The notes below the pieces were generated by a model, which worked only from the letters and a program-made list of their open reading frames with translations, was not told the origin of the DNA and did no database searches. Of a stretch of 20,080 nt of DNA, positions 7,417 to 14,200 are shown piece after piece. The DNA comes from Minisyncoccota bacterium. Lineage in GTDB: Bacteria; Patescibacteriota; Minisyncoccia; Phycocordibacterales; DATDWN01. A program made the position numbers and the translations under genes. The stretch covers positions 1-20,080 of the forward strand of contig JANWHC010000029.1 in NCBI GenBank assembly GCA_025450615.1, written 5' to 3'. How positions within the stretch are numbered: position 1 is the stretch's first letter; each line of letters begins with the position of its first letter.

Positions 7417-8712
7417 TTAGTCCGTTTTTGTTTTCATTGCATAGCGTTCCGGTGAGTACCAGTCTCTACGCCCTGACTTCTTCCGTCCAAAAATATTCGG
7501 CAACTTCCACACGAAAAGTGCGAGGTTGAGAATATTGATAAACGGATAGATAGGTGAGTACAAGAGGATGTCTAGTCTCCGCTCAAACACCGCTGCTAGA
7601 CTAGCAAACACGACGGCTTCAAAAAAAATACCGCCGATCATCCACGGAAGATACTCTGGGTATCTCAGACTAACGAACAGAACTGTACCGATGTACAGAA
7701 ACGGTTCGCCGTGAGTCGCTCTACAATACCAACCCAGTCGCCATCGACTGTACTTCGGTCCCCACTTATGCATCGGAAACAGATAGGAATGAAACCTTTC
7801 CATCTCGATTAGAAGCAGAGAAACGATGTATGCACTCACCGTCAATGAACCCAGCGCTAGTGAAAGATACTGGGGACGAAAGATCGTGAGATACAAGGAA
7901 AGTAAAATGTACGACAACAGTCCGAAATACCGAGTGATGCCAGAGGCTGGCCAAAGCAAGTGGTGTTTTCCCATCGATTGCCAACTGCCAGCGTACCAGC
8001 GTTTGCCTAACTGCCCGACGTAGTCACGTAGATTGGACGGATCCTGAGTTCTCACGATCGCATCTTTTTCGTACGCAATTATTCCGTCAGCTAGTGCAAC
8101 TTGTAGTGTTGCATCCATATCCTCCACAACCGTGTCGTCGGTCCACATAACGTACTTGAGTGCTTCGACGCTGTAGGTCGATGCGCATCCAGGTGCGACA
8201 GTGGTTGTCCGAATCCGCGCTTGTCCAGGTTTATAGATGGCGTACGAGATCCAATACTCGCGCGCACGAAACGCGGTCCAGCCGTTATGCGGAAGGCTTT
8301 TAGCTCTGCCGCACAAAATACTGATCGGTTTCTTGTTTGTGCCTTTTTTACGCGCCTCCTCGACTTCTTTTGCATCTGCCAGTAATCGCTTTCGCACTAC
8401 AGAAAAATACTTAGAATCGACGAGGGTGTCGGCGTCTAAAAAGCTTACATGTGTTAAATCCTTATAACGGGGTTGGGAGAAGATGTGACGGAGAACCTTC
8501 GTAACGCTTTTTGCCTTTCCAAGGTTAACTTTGTTGTTAAAAACTACGACTCCAAGACTTTTGGCAATTTCTGCTGTTTGGTCTGTAGAACCGTCGTTAA
8601 TCACAACTATGTTCTCTGCCGGCATTCCTGCATCTACGACGCTACTTATTGTTTTTGCAATTACTTCGGCTTCGTTCCGTGCAGGAATTAGTGCGATTAG
8701 GTTGACTCTCAA
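7417..8712 (-). CDS. Membrane glycosyltransferase, family 2 (processive-type)
   Basis: 431 aa with a TTG start at 8712. An ATG at 8748 would add 12 residues, but the strong Shine-Dalgarno (AAGGAGG, 8721-8727) lies inside that extension, 8 nt before the TTG. The new N-terminus RVNLIALIPARNEAEVI is the usual GT2 start. Visible GT-A elements are IPARNE, NDGSTD (residues 39-44), the metal-binding DAD (93-95), the catalytic ED in DDTVVEDMD (Glu187-Asp188), and QLGKRW (224-229), a variant of the Q/RxxRW motif of cellulose, hyaluronan and NfrB-type synthases. There is no N-terminal membrane segment; several hydrophobic segments follow the catalytic domain (about 250-280, 310-350 and 370-405). It probably makes or transfers a polysaccharide at the cytoplasmic membrane; the sugar is unknown. 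First gene of the GC-richer operon. Confidence 0.9.
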   Translation of the reverse strand: MRVNLIALIPARNEAEVIAKTISSVVDAGMPAENIVVINDGSTDQTAEIAKSLGVVVFNNKVNLGKAKSVTKVLRHIFSQPRYKDLTHVSFLDADTLVDSKYFSVVRKRLLADAKEVEEARKKGTNKKPISILCGRAKSLPHNGWTAFRAREYWISYAIYKPGQARIRTTTVAPGCASTYSVEALKYVMWTDDTVVEDMDATLQVALADGIIAYEKDAIVRTQDPSNLRDYVGQLGKRWYAGSWQSMGKHHLLWPASGITRYFGLLSYILLSLYLTIFRPQYLSLALGSLTVSAYIVSLLLIEMERFHSYLFPMHKWGPKYSRWRLGWYCRATHGEPFLYIGTVLFVSLRYPEYLPWMIGGIFFEAVVFASLAAVFERRLDILLYSPIYPFINILNLALFVWKLPNIFGRKKSGRRDWYSPERYAMKTKTD

Positions 8713-8727
8713 TATCGTTTCCTCCTT
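8712..8727 (-). promoter_or_regulatory. Strong Shine-Dalgarno that fixes a TTG start
   Basis: AAGGAGG (8721-8727 on the minus strand), an 8-nt spacer, then TTG (8712-8710). A strong site inside the longer reading frame argues that translation of the glycosyltransferase begins at TTG. Confidence 0.75.
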
Positions 8728-8812
8728 TCCGTATTTTTCAAGGGTCATTCCGTATTTCAGTCACCATTTCTGGAAAAACTGAAACCTAATGGCACATCCA
8801 TTTGGTCAGTAT

Positions 8813-8841
8813 GTACTACCATATTCTAACCAAAATGTCGA
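8813..8841 (-). promoter_or_regulatory. Possible promoter of the GT2 operon
   Basis: Minus strand TCGACA (8841-8836), a 17-bp spacer and TAGTAC (8818-8813), about 100 bp before the GT2 start. Both hexamers are imperfect, so this is tentative. Confidence 0.3.
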
Positions 8842-8945
8842 GCGATTTTTACCTCTTTTTCCTGTCTATTTTATACCTTAAACTTCATGAAGAAATGCGG
8901 AAGTTTTCATGTAAATGTGGCGTAAAATAAGGGTTTTTTGATATG

Positions 8946-8980
8946 AAAAAACTCCTCTCGCCGCAAGCAACGAGGGAGTT
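8946..8980 (-). terminator. Intrinsic terminator of the candidate small RNA
   Basis: Minus strand AACTCCCTCG (8980-8971), a 10-nt loop, then CGAGAGGAGTT followed by a T-run. Ten pairs with one bulged A on the descending arm. Confidence 0.8.
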
Positions 8981-9121
8981 CTCTGGGTGGACCGACTTCG
9001 GTCCAAAGAACAGGTTTATCATCCGAAATCGGACGACGGAAAACATGTGAATGATGTTGGTTGGGTTTCTTGGTTGGGGTGCGAGGTCGCAACCCTTCGA
9101 ACGTACCCAACATCTACTCAC
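8946..9121 (-). ncRNA. Candidate structured small RNA, family unknown
   Basis: About 176 nt. A near-consensus promoter predicts a start at 9121, and exactly there begins a long stem pairing 9107-9121 with 9047-9060 (14 pairs, one bulge, one G-U), enclosing a small hairpin (9077-9095). Stem-loop 2 is 9018-9037: 8 pairs with a 4-nt AUUU loop, two of them G-U on this strand only (C-A on the other). Stem-loop 3 is 8989-9004 (GGACCG/CGGTCC) inside a 5-bp GTTCT/AGAAC clamp. An intrinsic terminator ends it. Two minus-strand open frames cross the region but run through the terminator and resemble nothing. I checked for hallmarks of SRP RNA, RNase P RNA, tmRNA and 6S RNA and saw none. It lies between the divergent tRNA-Glu gene and the GT2 operon and is GC-richer than the flanks, like that operon. 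Confidence 0.7.
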
Positions 9122-9127
9122 ACCCAC

Positions 9128-9155
9128 ATTATAATCTCTCATTTTTTCAAGTCAA
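9128..9155 (-). promoter_or_regulatory. Near-consensus sigma-70-type promoter for the small RNA
   Basis: Minus strand TTGACT (9155-9150), a 16-bp spacer and TATAAT (9133-9128). The start predicted 7 nt downstream (9121) coincides with the first base of the long stem of the RNA. Confidence 0.75.
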
Positions 9156-9172
9156 GCAAAAATAAACAAAAG

Positions 9173-9181
9173 TGTGGATAA
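9173..9181 (-). promoter_or_regulatory. Perfect DnaA-box sequence
   Basis: TTATCCACA on the minus strand, 18 bp upstream of the small-RNA -35 hexamer, next to an AT-rich run (9181-9240). It matches the consensus exactly, but it is a single intergenic box. Two other exact matches fall within coding sequence at 3642-3650 and 11145-11153. Confidence 0.35.
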
Positions 9182-9253
9182 CTTCTTCATAACTTTTTAT
9201 TTTTGCTTTTTTAATAAAAAATGATATAGTTTTTGAGCTATACAATATAGTTT

Positions 9254-9325
9254 GGCCCTATCGTCTAATGGTTAGGACGCGGCCTTTTCAAGGCTGCAAT
9301 CGGGGTTCGACTCCCCGTAGGGTCA
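9254..9325 (+). tRNA. tRNA-Glu (UUC)
   Basis: 72 nt. Acceptor GGCCCTA pairs with TAGGGTC; the anticodon stem closes on loop TTTTCAA with anticodon TTC; the T-arm is GGGG-TTCGACT-CCCC. The discriminator is A and CCA is not encoded. A -10-like TACAAT lies at 9241-9246, just before the gene. Confidence 0.95.
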
Positions 9326-9328
9326 CAT

Positions 9329-9346
9329 TTTTCACATTAGTGAAAA
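9329..9346 (+). terminator. Small hairpin between the two tRNAs
   Basis: TTTTCAC-ATTA-GTGAAAA, 7 bp with a 4-nt loop, in the 27-bp gap between tRNA-Glu and tRNA-Val. Probably a processing or weak termination element. Confidence 0.4.
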
Positions 9347-9352
9347 TGAGTT

Positions 9353-9425
9353 GCGCGGTTAGCTCAGTTGGTAGAGCATCTCATTGACGTTGAGAGGGTC
9401 AGAGGTTCGAGTCCTCTATCGCGCA
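9353..9425 (+). tRNA. tRNA-Val (GAC)
   Basis: 73 nt. Acceptor GCGCGGT pairs with ATCGCGC; D-arm GCTC..GAGC; anticodon stem TCTCA/TGAGA around loop TTGACGT with anticodon GAC; T-arm AGAGG-TTCGAGT-CCTCT. No encoded CCA. Its last bases (9422-9425) can also pair with 9462-9465 as part of a downstream stem. Confidence 0.95.
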
Positions 9426-9602
9426 CAAAACGAAAAATTGCATGACAATTTTTCTGATTTGTGCGAACCGGAGCGCGACGGCGAGGTCGGGTCGGGAAAG
9501 TTTTTAGTAAAAAACTATTCCTGACCACAAAAAATCATTTTAGATTTTTTGTTCGCTATAAGAAAAGTCTGGAAGACTTTTCGTGGGGACTCGAGTCCTC
9601 TA
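9407..9602 (+). repeat. Hairpin array bounded by a 12-bp tRNA T-arm direct repeat
   Basis: The 12-mer TCGAGTCCTCTA of the tRNA-Val T-arm (9407-9418) recurs at 9591-9602. Between them lie consecutive inverted repeats: CGCACAAA/TTTGTGCG (9422-9429/9458-9465) enclosing AAAAATTG/CAATTTTT (9433-9440/9446-9453); 9491-9505/9510-9525 (15 pairs, one bulge, one G-U); ACAAAAAATC/GATTTTTTGT (9527-9536/9543-9552, perfect); GAAAAGTC/GACTTTTC (9562-9569/9575-9582); and the palindrome GGACTCGAGTCC (9587-9598). A GC-rich stretch (9462-9496) separates the first two. The inner AT-rich hairpin may terminate the tRNA transcript. The layout resembles a tiny element at the 3' end of a tRNA gene, or tRNA-processing repeats; no integrase is near. 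Confidence 0.6.
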
Positions 9603-9646
9603 CCTAAAATATTTTTTATGTGTTACTTTTATGTTGGAGAAAAACA

Positions 9647-9895
9647 ATGACTGCTGAAACAAGACCGAACTCGAACGTCTCCAACATGATCAATGAACAC
9701 ATAGGGAAAGCTCTCAAGCACCTTGAAACCCTCAAAGCTCATGTAAAACATCTTGAGGAAGCCCTCAATAGCTCAGAAATCGAGACGAGAGGGGTCGGTA
9801 TTGGTTGGGTTCACAATGTCAAGGAGCCACTGGATAGCATCGAGCATCATGTTACATGCATCGACACTCTTGCTGGCGTACGCACTTGGAACTAA
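9647..9895 (+). CDS. Small helical protein, unknown function
   Basis: 82 aa from ATG at 9647, with GGAG (9636-9639) 7 nt upstream. An in-frame GTG at 9620 would give a longer form but has no site before it. The product is polar and helical, with His/Leu/Lys heptad-like spacing (HIGKALKHLETLKAHVKHLEEAL), a short GVGIGWV hinge and a second helix, so a small coiled-coil or helical-hairpin dimer is plausible. No signal or membrane segment and no recognised family. It stands alone between the tRNA hairpin array and a strong terminator. Its Shine-Dalgarno and higher GC resemble the operon at 4486-8712, not the AT-rich genes around it. Confidence 0.75.
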   Translation: MTAETRPNSNVSNMINEHIGKALKHLETLKAHVKHLEEALNSSEIETRGVGIGWVHNVKEPLDSIEHHVTCIDTLAGVRTWN

Positions 9896-9899
9896 CTCG

Positions 9900-9949
9900 C
9901 CCATCGCAACCAAAGAACTGTTCTACGTTCTTTAGTTGCGATGGGTTTT
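9900..9949 (+). terminator. Strong intrinsic terminator of the 82-aa gene
   Basis: CCCATCGCAAC (9900-9910) pairs with GTTGCGATGGG (9935-9945), and AAAGAAC (9912-9918) with GTTCTTT (9927-9933), around an 8-nt loop; TTTT follows. Confidence 0.9.
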
Positions 9950-9990
9950 CGTTTATCTAAATTTATTGTGTAATTTATGGAAAATGTTAG

Positions 9991-9996
9991 TATAAC
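9991..9996 (+). promoter_or_regulatory. -10 hexamer of an apparently leaderless tsaD
   Basis: TATAAC lies 6 nt before the ATG of tsaD, so transcription would start at or next to the A of ATG. No Shine-Dalgarno is present and the -35 is weak. Confidence 0.5.
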
Positions 9997-10002
9997 TTTG
10001 TT

Positions 10003-11190
10003 ATGAAAATTTTATCAATCGAAACTTCATGTGATGAGACAGCTATTAGTCTCGTAGAAGCTAAAGGCAAAATAGATTCGCCGTCTTTTTCTGTACTTGG
10101 AAATGCCTTATTTTCACAGATAGATTTGCACCAACAATATGGTGGTGTATTCCCTACTCTAGCCAAGCGCGAACATGCAAAAAATTTGCCACCTATTTTA
10201 GAAAAAGTTTTAACTGAAGCAAAGTCTTTTAAAACTGCAAAAAATATCTATTCTGAAGAATTATGGAATGAAATTGAAGAAATTTTAAAAAAAGAAGAAG
10301 GTTTGTACCCAAATTTTAGAGCGCTCCTTGAACCAGTAGAAAAACCAGAGATTGATGTGATAGCGGTTACTTTGGGCCCTGGTTTAGAGCCAGCCCTTTG
10401 GGTTGGAATTTCTTTTGCTATTGCCTTAGGTAAACTTTGGAATATTCCTGTAATTCCTGTAAACCATATGGAGGGACATATATTTTCAGTATTAACTAAT
10501 GATAACAAGAAAAAAATTGGGTTTCCTGCATTAGCACTTTTAATTTCTGGAGGCCATACTGAACTTGTGAAAATAGAAAAACTTGGCTCATACAAACTTA
10601 TTGGAAAAACTGTGGATGATGCTGTGGGTGAAGCTTTTGACAAATCTGCAAGACTACTTGGACTTCCATACCCTGGTGGTCCGGAAATAGGAAAACTTGC
10701 GGAAATCGCTAGAGAAAAAAACTTACCACACAATGCTAAACTTCCGAGACCTATGCTTCATTCACATGATTTGAATTTTTCTTTTTCAGGACTTAAAACA
10801 GCAGTGTTATATTATTTACGAGATCATTTTGATTATTTAACAGAAAATCCTAAGGAGTTATCACAAGATGAAAAAGCCGATTTAGCCCGAGAGATCGAAG
10901 ACGCCATAACTGAAGTTTTAGAAATTAAAACTAAAAAAGCTTTAGAAAATAGTGATTTCAAAACCCTCATTGTGGCAGGAGGAGTTATTGGAAGTCCAAG
11001 ATTACGAAATGTTTTTCAGAATTTTGAAACTATTTATCCAGATCTTTCGGTAAAAATACCAGAAAAAGGTTTAAATACTGACAATTCAATAATGATTGCT
11101 TGTGCAGGTTATATAAGGGTACTATTAGACTCAGAAATACTCACTTATCCACAACAAATACGAGCTAAAGGCAACCTAGAGCTAGAATAG
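10003..11190 (+). CDS. tsaD: tRNA N6-threonylcarbamoyladenosine synthase subunit TsaD
   Basis: 395 aa. TsaD (Kae1/Gcp family, ASKHA fold) transfers threonylcarbamoyl to A37 of ANN-decoding tRNAs in the cytoplasm, usually with TsaB, TsaE and TsaC, none of which are in the window. Visible family features: N-terminal LSIETSCDETAIS, QQYGGVFPTLAKREH, GPGLEPALWVG, the metal-binding HMEGH (His155, His159), LISGGHTELV, YPGGPEIGKLA, FSFSGLKTAV, VAGGVIGSPRLR and TDNSIMIACAGY. It is about 55 residues longer than the usual ~340 aa; most of the excess is a charged insertion around residues 75-114 (KNIYSEELWNEIEEILKKEE...), between the QxAL-type helix and the GPG loop. All catalytic motifs look intact. It is convergent with the 1541-aa surface protein gene. 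Start is the first ATG; the mRNA looks leaderless. Confidence 0.97.
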   Translation: MKILSIETSCDETAISLVEAKGKIDSPSFSVLGNALFSQIDLHQQYGGVFPTLAKREHAKNLPPILEKVLTEAKSFKTAKNIYSEELWNEIEEILKKEEGLYPNFRALLEPVEKPEIDVIAVTLGPGLEPALWVGISFAIALGKLWNIPVIPVNHMEGHIFSVLTNDNKKKIGFPALALLISGGHTELVKIEKLGSYKLIGKTVDDAVGEAFDKSARLLGLPYPGGPEIGKLAEIAREKNLPHNAKLPRPMLHSHDLNFSFSGLKTAVLYYLRDHFDYLTENPKELSQDEKADLAREIEDAITEVLEIKTKKALENSDFKTLIVAGGVIGSPRLRNVFQNFETIYPDLSVKIPEKGLNTDNSIMIACAGYIRVLLDSEILTYPQQIRAKGNLELE

Positions 11191-11201
11191 TGAAAATTTT
11201 A

Positions 11202-11210
11202 TGTTATAAT
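11202..11210 (+). promoter_or_regulatory. Extended -10 promoter just before a hairpin
   Basis: TGTTATAAT (TGn plus a perfect TATAAT at 11205-11210) lies 12 bp after the tsaD stop and would start transcription near 11217, directly before the 20-bp hairpin. No clear -35. It could make a ~50-nt hairpin RNA or be chance in AT-rich DNA. Confidence 0.35.
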
Positions 11211-11223
11211 TCTCTCCGGAAGT

Positions 11224-11268
11224 ACAAAAAGAAAAGGTCCGGCACAACGCCGGACCTTTTCTTTTTGT
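11224..11268. terminator. Bidirectional terminator between tsaD and the surface protein gene
   Basis: Perfect 20-bp stem (11224-11243 with 11249-11268; core GGTCCGGC/GCCGGACC, outer AAAAAGAAAA/TTTTCTTTTT) and a 5-nt loop ACAAC. T-rich on the exit side in both directions. It serves two convergent genes. Confidence 0.9.
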
Positions 11269-11276
11269 TTACTTAT

Positions 11277-14200
11277 TTATTTTAGGTCGATTTCTTTATT
11301 GATGTCCTCAAGTTTCTTGTTATTTTTATGTTGTCTGTACCAAAGGTAAGACATTAGAACAATAATAAGTATGAGTAAAACATTTAGACCGTTAAAATCG
11401 AAACAACCTACACATTCACCATCGTCTCCATCTCTTCCTCCGAAAGGCCATATTAGAAATCCCCAAGCGGCGTTAAATAGTTTCTTTCCGGCTGCTAAAA
11501 CATTTGCGGTAAGAGAATTCATCCATTTTTGTGTTGTAGAAGAAAGTCCAGCTAGAGTCCCCTGTCCAGAAGATGAAGAATTACTTCCAACTTCTTTTAT
11601 TCCTCCATTTCCACCTTCATTACTACCTCCAGTATTTGGATAATATATTCCAGGATCAATTCCTGCATTTCTCAAACTCTCCCACAAAGCTCGATGTGCA
11701 TCTATTTCCGCTTGTTGAAGAGGTGTAACTGGAAATTCCATCTTACAATAAATCTCATTTACTTTTTTCTTTGTCGTAATGTATACATATTCTGTTCCCA
11801 TTGTTCCGTCATATCCCCAAGGATAAAGAACGTCAACTTTGTATCGGATTTGGAATGCATTCACTGCCAGAATAGTTGCATCATCATAAACACCTGTTAC
11901 TTGTAGATTTGAAAAGCCTTCCAAATCTCGCAGGAAAATCTGAAGTTTTTTAACTTCAATAGGATTATTGTTGAAATCTTTTCTTAAGTAATCATATAAG
12001 TAGTAGCAAGATGTTGTACTCGCACCAGCAACTATTGGGCCATTACCTCCGCCTCCTCCACCACCAACTGAACCAACAATCGGACCATTACCTACTGGAC
12101 CACCTCCACCACCTCCGCCTCCACCGCCACCTCCGCCTCCACAATTTGTCGTACAAGGAGCAGGATTTACGTTCACATCTACAGTAGAAGTATTATCACT
12201 TGGTGTTGGGTCAGCTTGGTCTCCTGTACCAACAGCTGTATTTGTAATTTTTTGTCCTTCAGTTCCACTATTTATTGTTGTAACTAAAGTTAAAGTTGTT
12301 GTTGAACCATTTAATAGGTTTCCAATAGTCCAGATACTTGTTGTTGTACTGTATGAACCTAGAGTTCCTGTCGCTGAAACAAAAGTTAAAGTGCTTGGCA
12401 AAATATCTGTAATTTTCACCCCAGTAGCATTTAATGAACCATTATTAACTATAGATATGGTATATGTAACTGTATCCCCCGCATTTGCTGTTGTTTTATC
12501 AGATGTTTTTGTAACAACTAAGTTTGAAGTAGGATTGCTTCCACCTCCGCCTCCACAATTTGTCGTGCAAGGAGCAGGATTTACGTTCACATCTACAGTA
12601 GAAGTGTTGTTATTTCCATCTGGATCTGTTTGTGAACCAGTTACAACTGCTGTGTTTGTAATCTTCTGTCCTTCACTACCTGTATTTATTGTCGCAGTTA
12701 TAGTTAAGGTTGTTGAAGATGCATTTGCAAGATTTCCAATAGTCCAAATTCCTGTAGTTGTACTGTAAGATCCTTGTGTTGAACTTGCAGATACAAAAGT
12801 AAGTCTGCTTGGAAGAATATCTGTAAGAGTTACGTTTGTAGCTGAGTCTGGTCCGCTATTTGTAACAGTGAGAGTGTATAGAACTGTATCACTTACATTT
12901 AGAGTAGAAGTTGCGACTGTTTTAGAAACAGACAAGTTTGCTGACGGACCGCCTCCTCCACCGCCACCACCATTTGGATTTGAAACTGCAAGGACAAGAG
13001 TTTTTGTAGTTGTTCCACAGTCGTTAATTGCATTTAATGTAATATTGTAGGTTCCGGCTGTAGCAACCATTCCACTTATAGTATTTGTTGAAGTTGCAAA
13101 CGATAATCCGGCCGGAAGTGAAGAAGTTGCGACACTCATAGTTGAAGTTCCAGTTCCAGTTACAATATACGAGAATGATTCACCTACTACAGTATTTGCG
13201 GTCAATGAAGAAGTAATTTCTGGCATTGTACAATCACAGTCTGTAGCAAGAGTTTCGTATATTACTAAAACTCTTTCTCGATAATCTGGTGTCAAAACAA
13301 TCTGACCATCTGAGTTGAAGTTTCGATGTATATCATCTGTTGAAGTTGCGTTAAATAATTCTGGTGAATATGGGAATACATCGAAGACGTTGTTTACTGG
13401 TTGATTAAACTGATCACTATATTTAACAGCTTGTGTCCACGCTCCTCCTTCAACAGTAAGAGATGAATAGTAATAAGTTCCCAAAGCTAAATCGTTGTAT
13501 GTCACACAGTCTGCATCTTTTACAGGTAGAATAATTTTTCTATCTGGTGAGAAAGATTGTGCATTCCATGTCTGGGAATCAAAAGCACTCACGACGAGAT
13601 CTGTTGAAGTCGCAATATCAATAATGAATTTTCCTTGTGGAAGTCCAGCTGAAGAAGTGGCAATAACATTTTCTTCATTTGCTAAAACCAAACAGAATGT
13701 GATTTTACCTGTAGGATCTGGCGTTGGATCAACAACAATAACTTGTCTTGTAACTGGTCTTGCTTTTAACCATCGAGAATCAGAAACGTTATATGTAACT
13801 TGGTAAGTACCAGCAACACTTGTATCTACTGTGCTTGTCGCAACAATTTTTGAAGTAATATCACCATCTTCTTTATCAAATGCAGTTGCACCTGGATCAA
13901 TATATATTTCTCCAACATTTACTGTAGCTGGATTCGATCCAATAAGAGTAATCACTGGTCTAAAATTAAGCGCTCCTTCTTCACAATCTTCAGGATCATG
14001 ATCTTCATCTCCGTCACAATCGTGATCATGACCGTATCTGCCATAGTGACTACTGTGTCCATCCTGACAATCATCAGTTGGAGGTGTTGTTGTGCCTGTA
14101 CCACCACAGTTATATGTACATGGTGGAGTTGTTGTTCCTACCGGAGGAGTTGTGGTGCCATTGCCACCACAGTTATATGTACATGGAGGTGTAGTTGTAC

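Noticed and set aside
8946..9121. SRP RNA, RNase P RNA, tmRNA or 6S RNA
   Set aside because: No SRP GGAA tetraloop domain, no RNase P core motifs, no tRNA-like ends, and three separate stem-loops instead of the single 6S rod.
8885..9142. Minus-strand open frames of 85 and 68 codons
   Set aside because: They run through the small-RNA stems and its terminator, have no ribosome-binding site and look like no protein; the RNA explains the region better.
9173..9240. Replication origin
   Set aside because: Only one intergenic DnaA box, the other exact matches are in coding DNA, and no dnaA, dnaN or similar genes are present.
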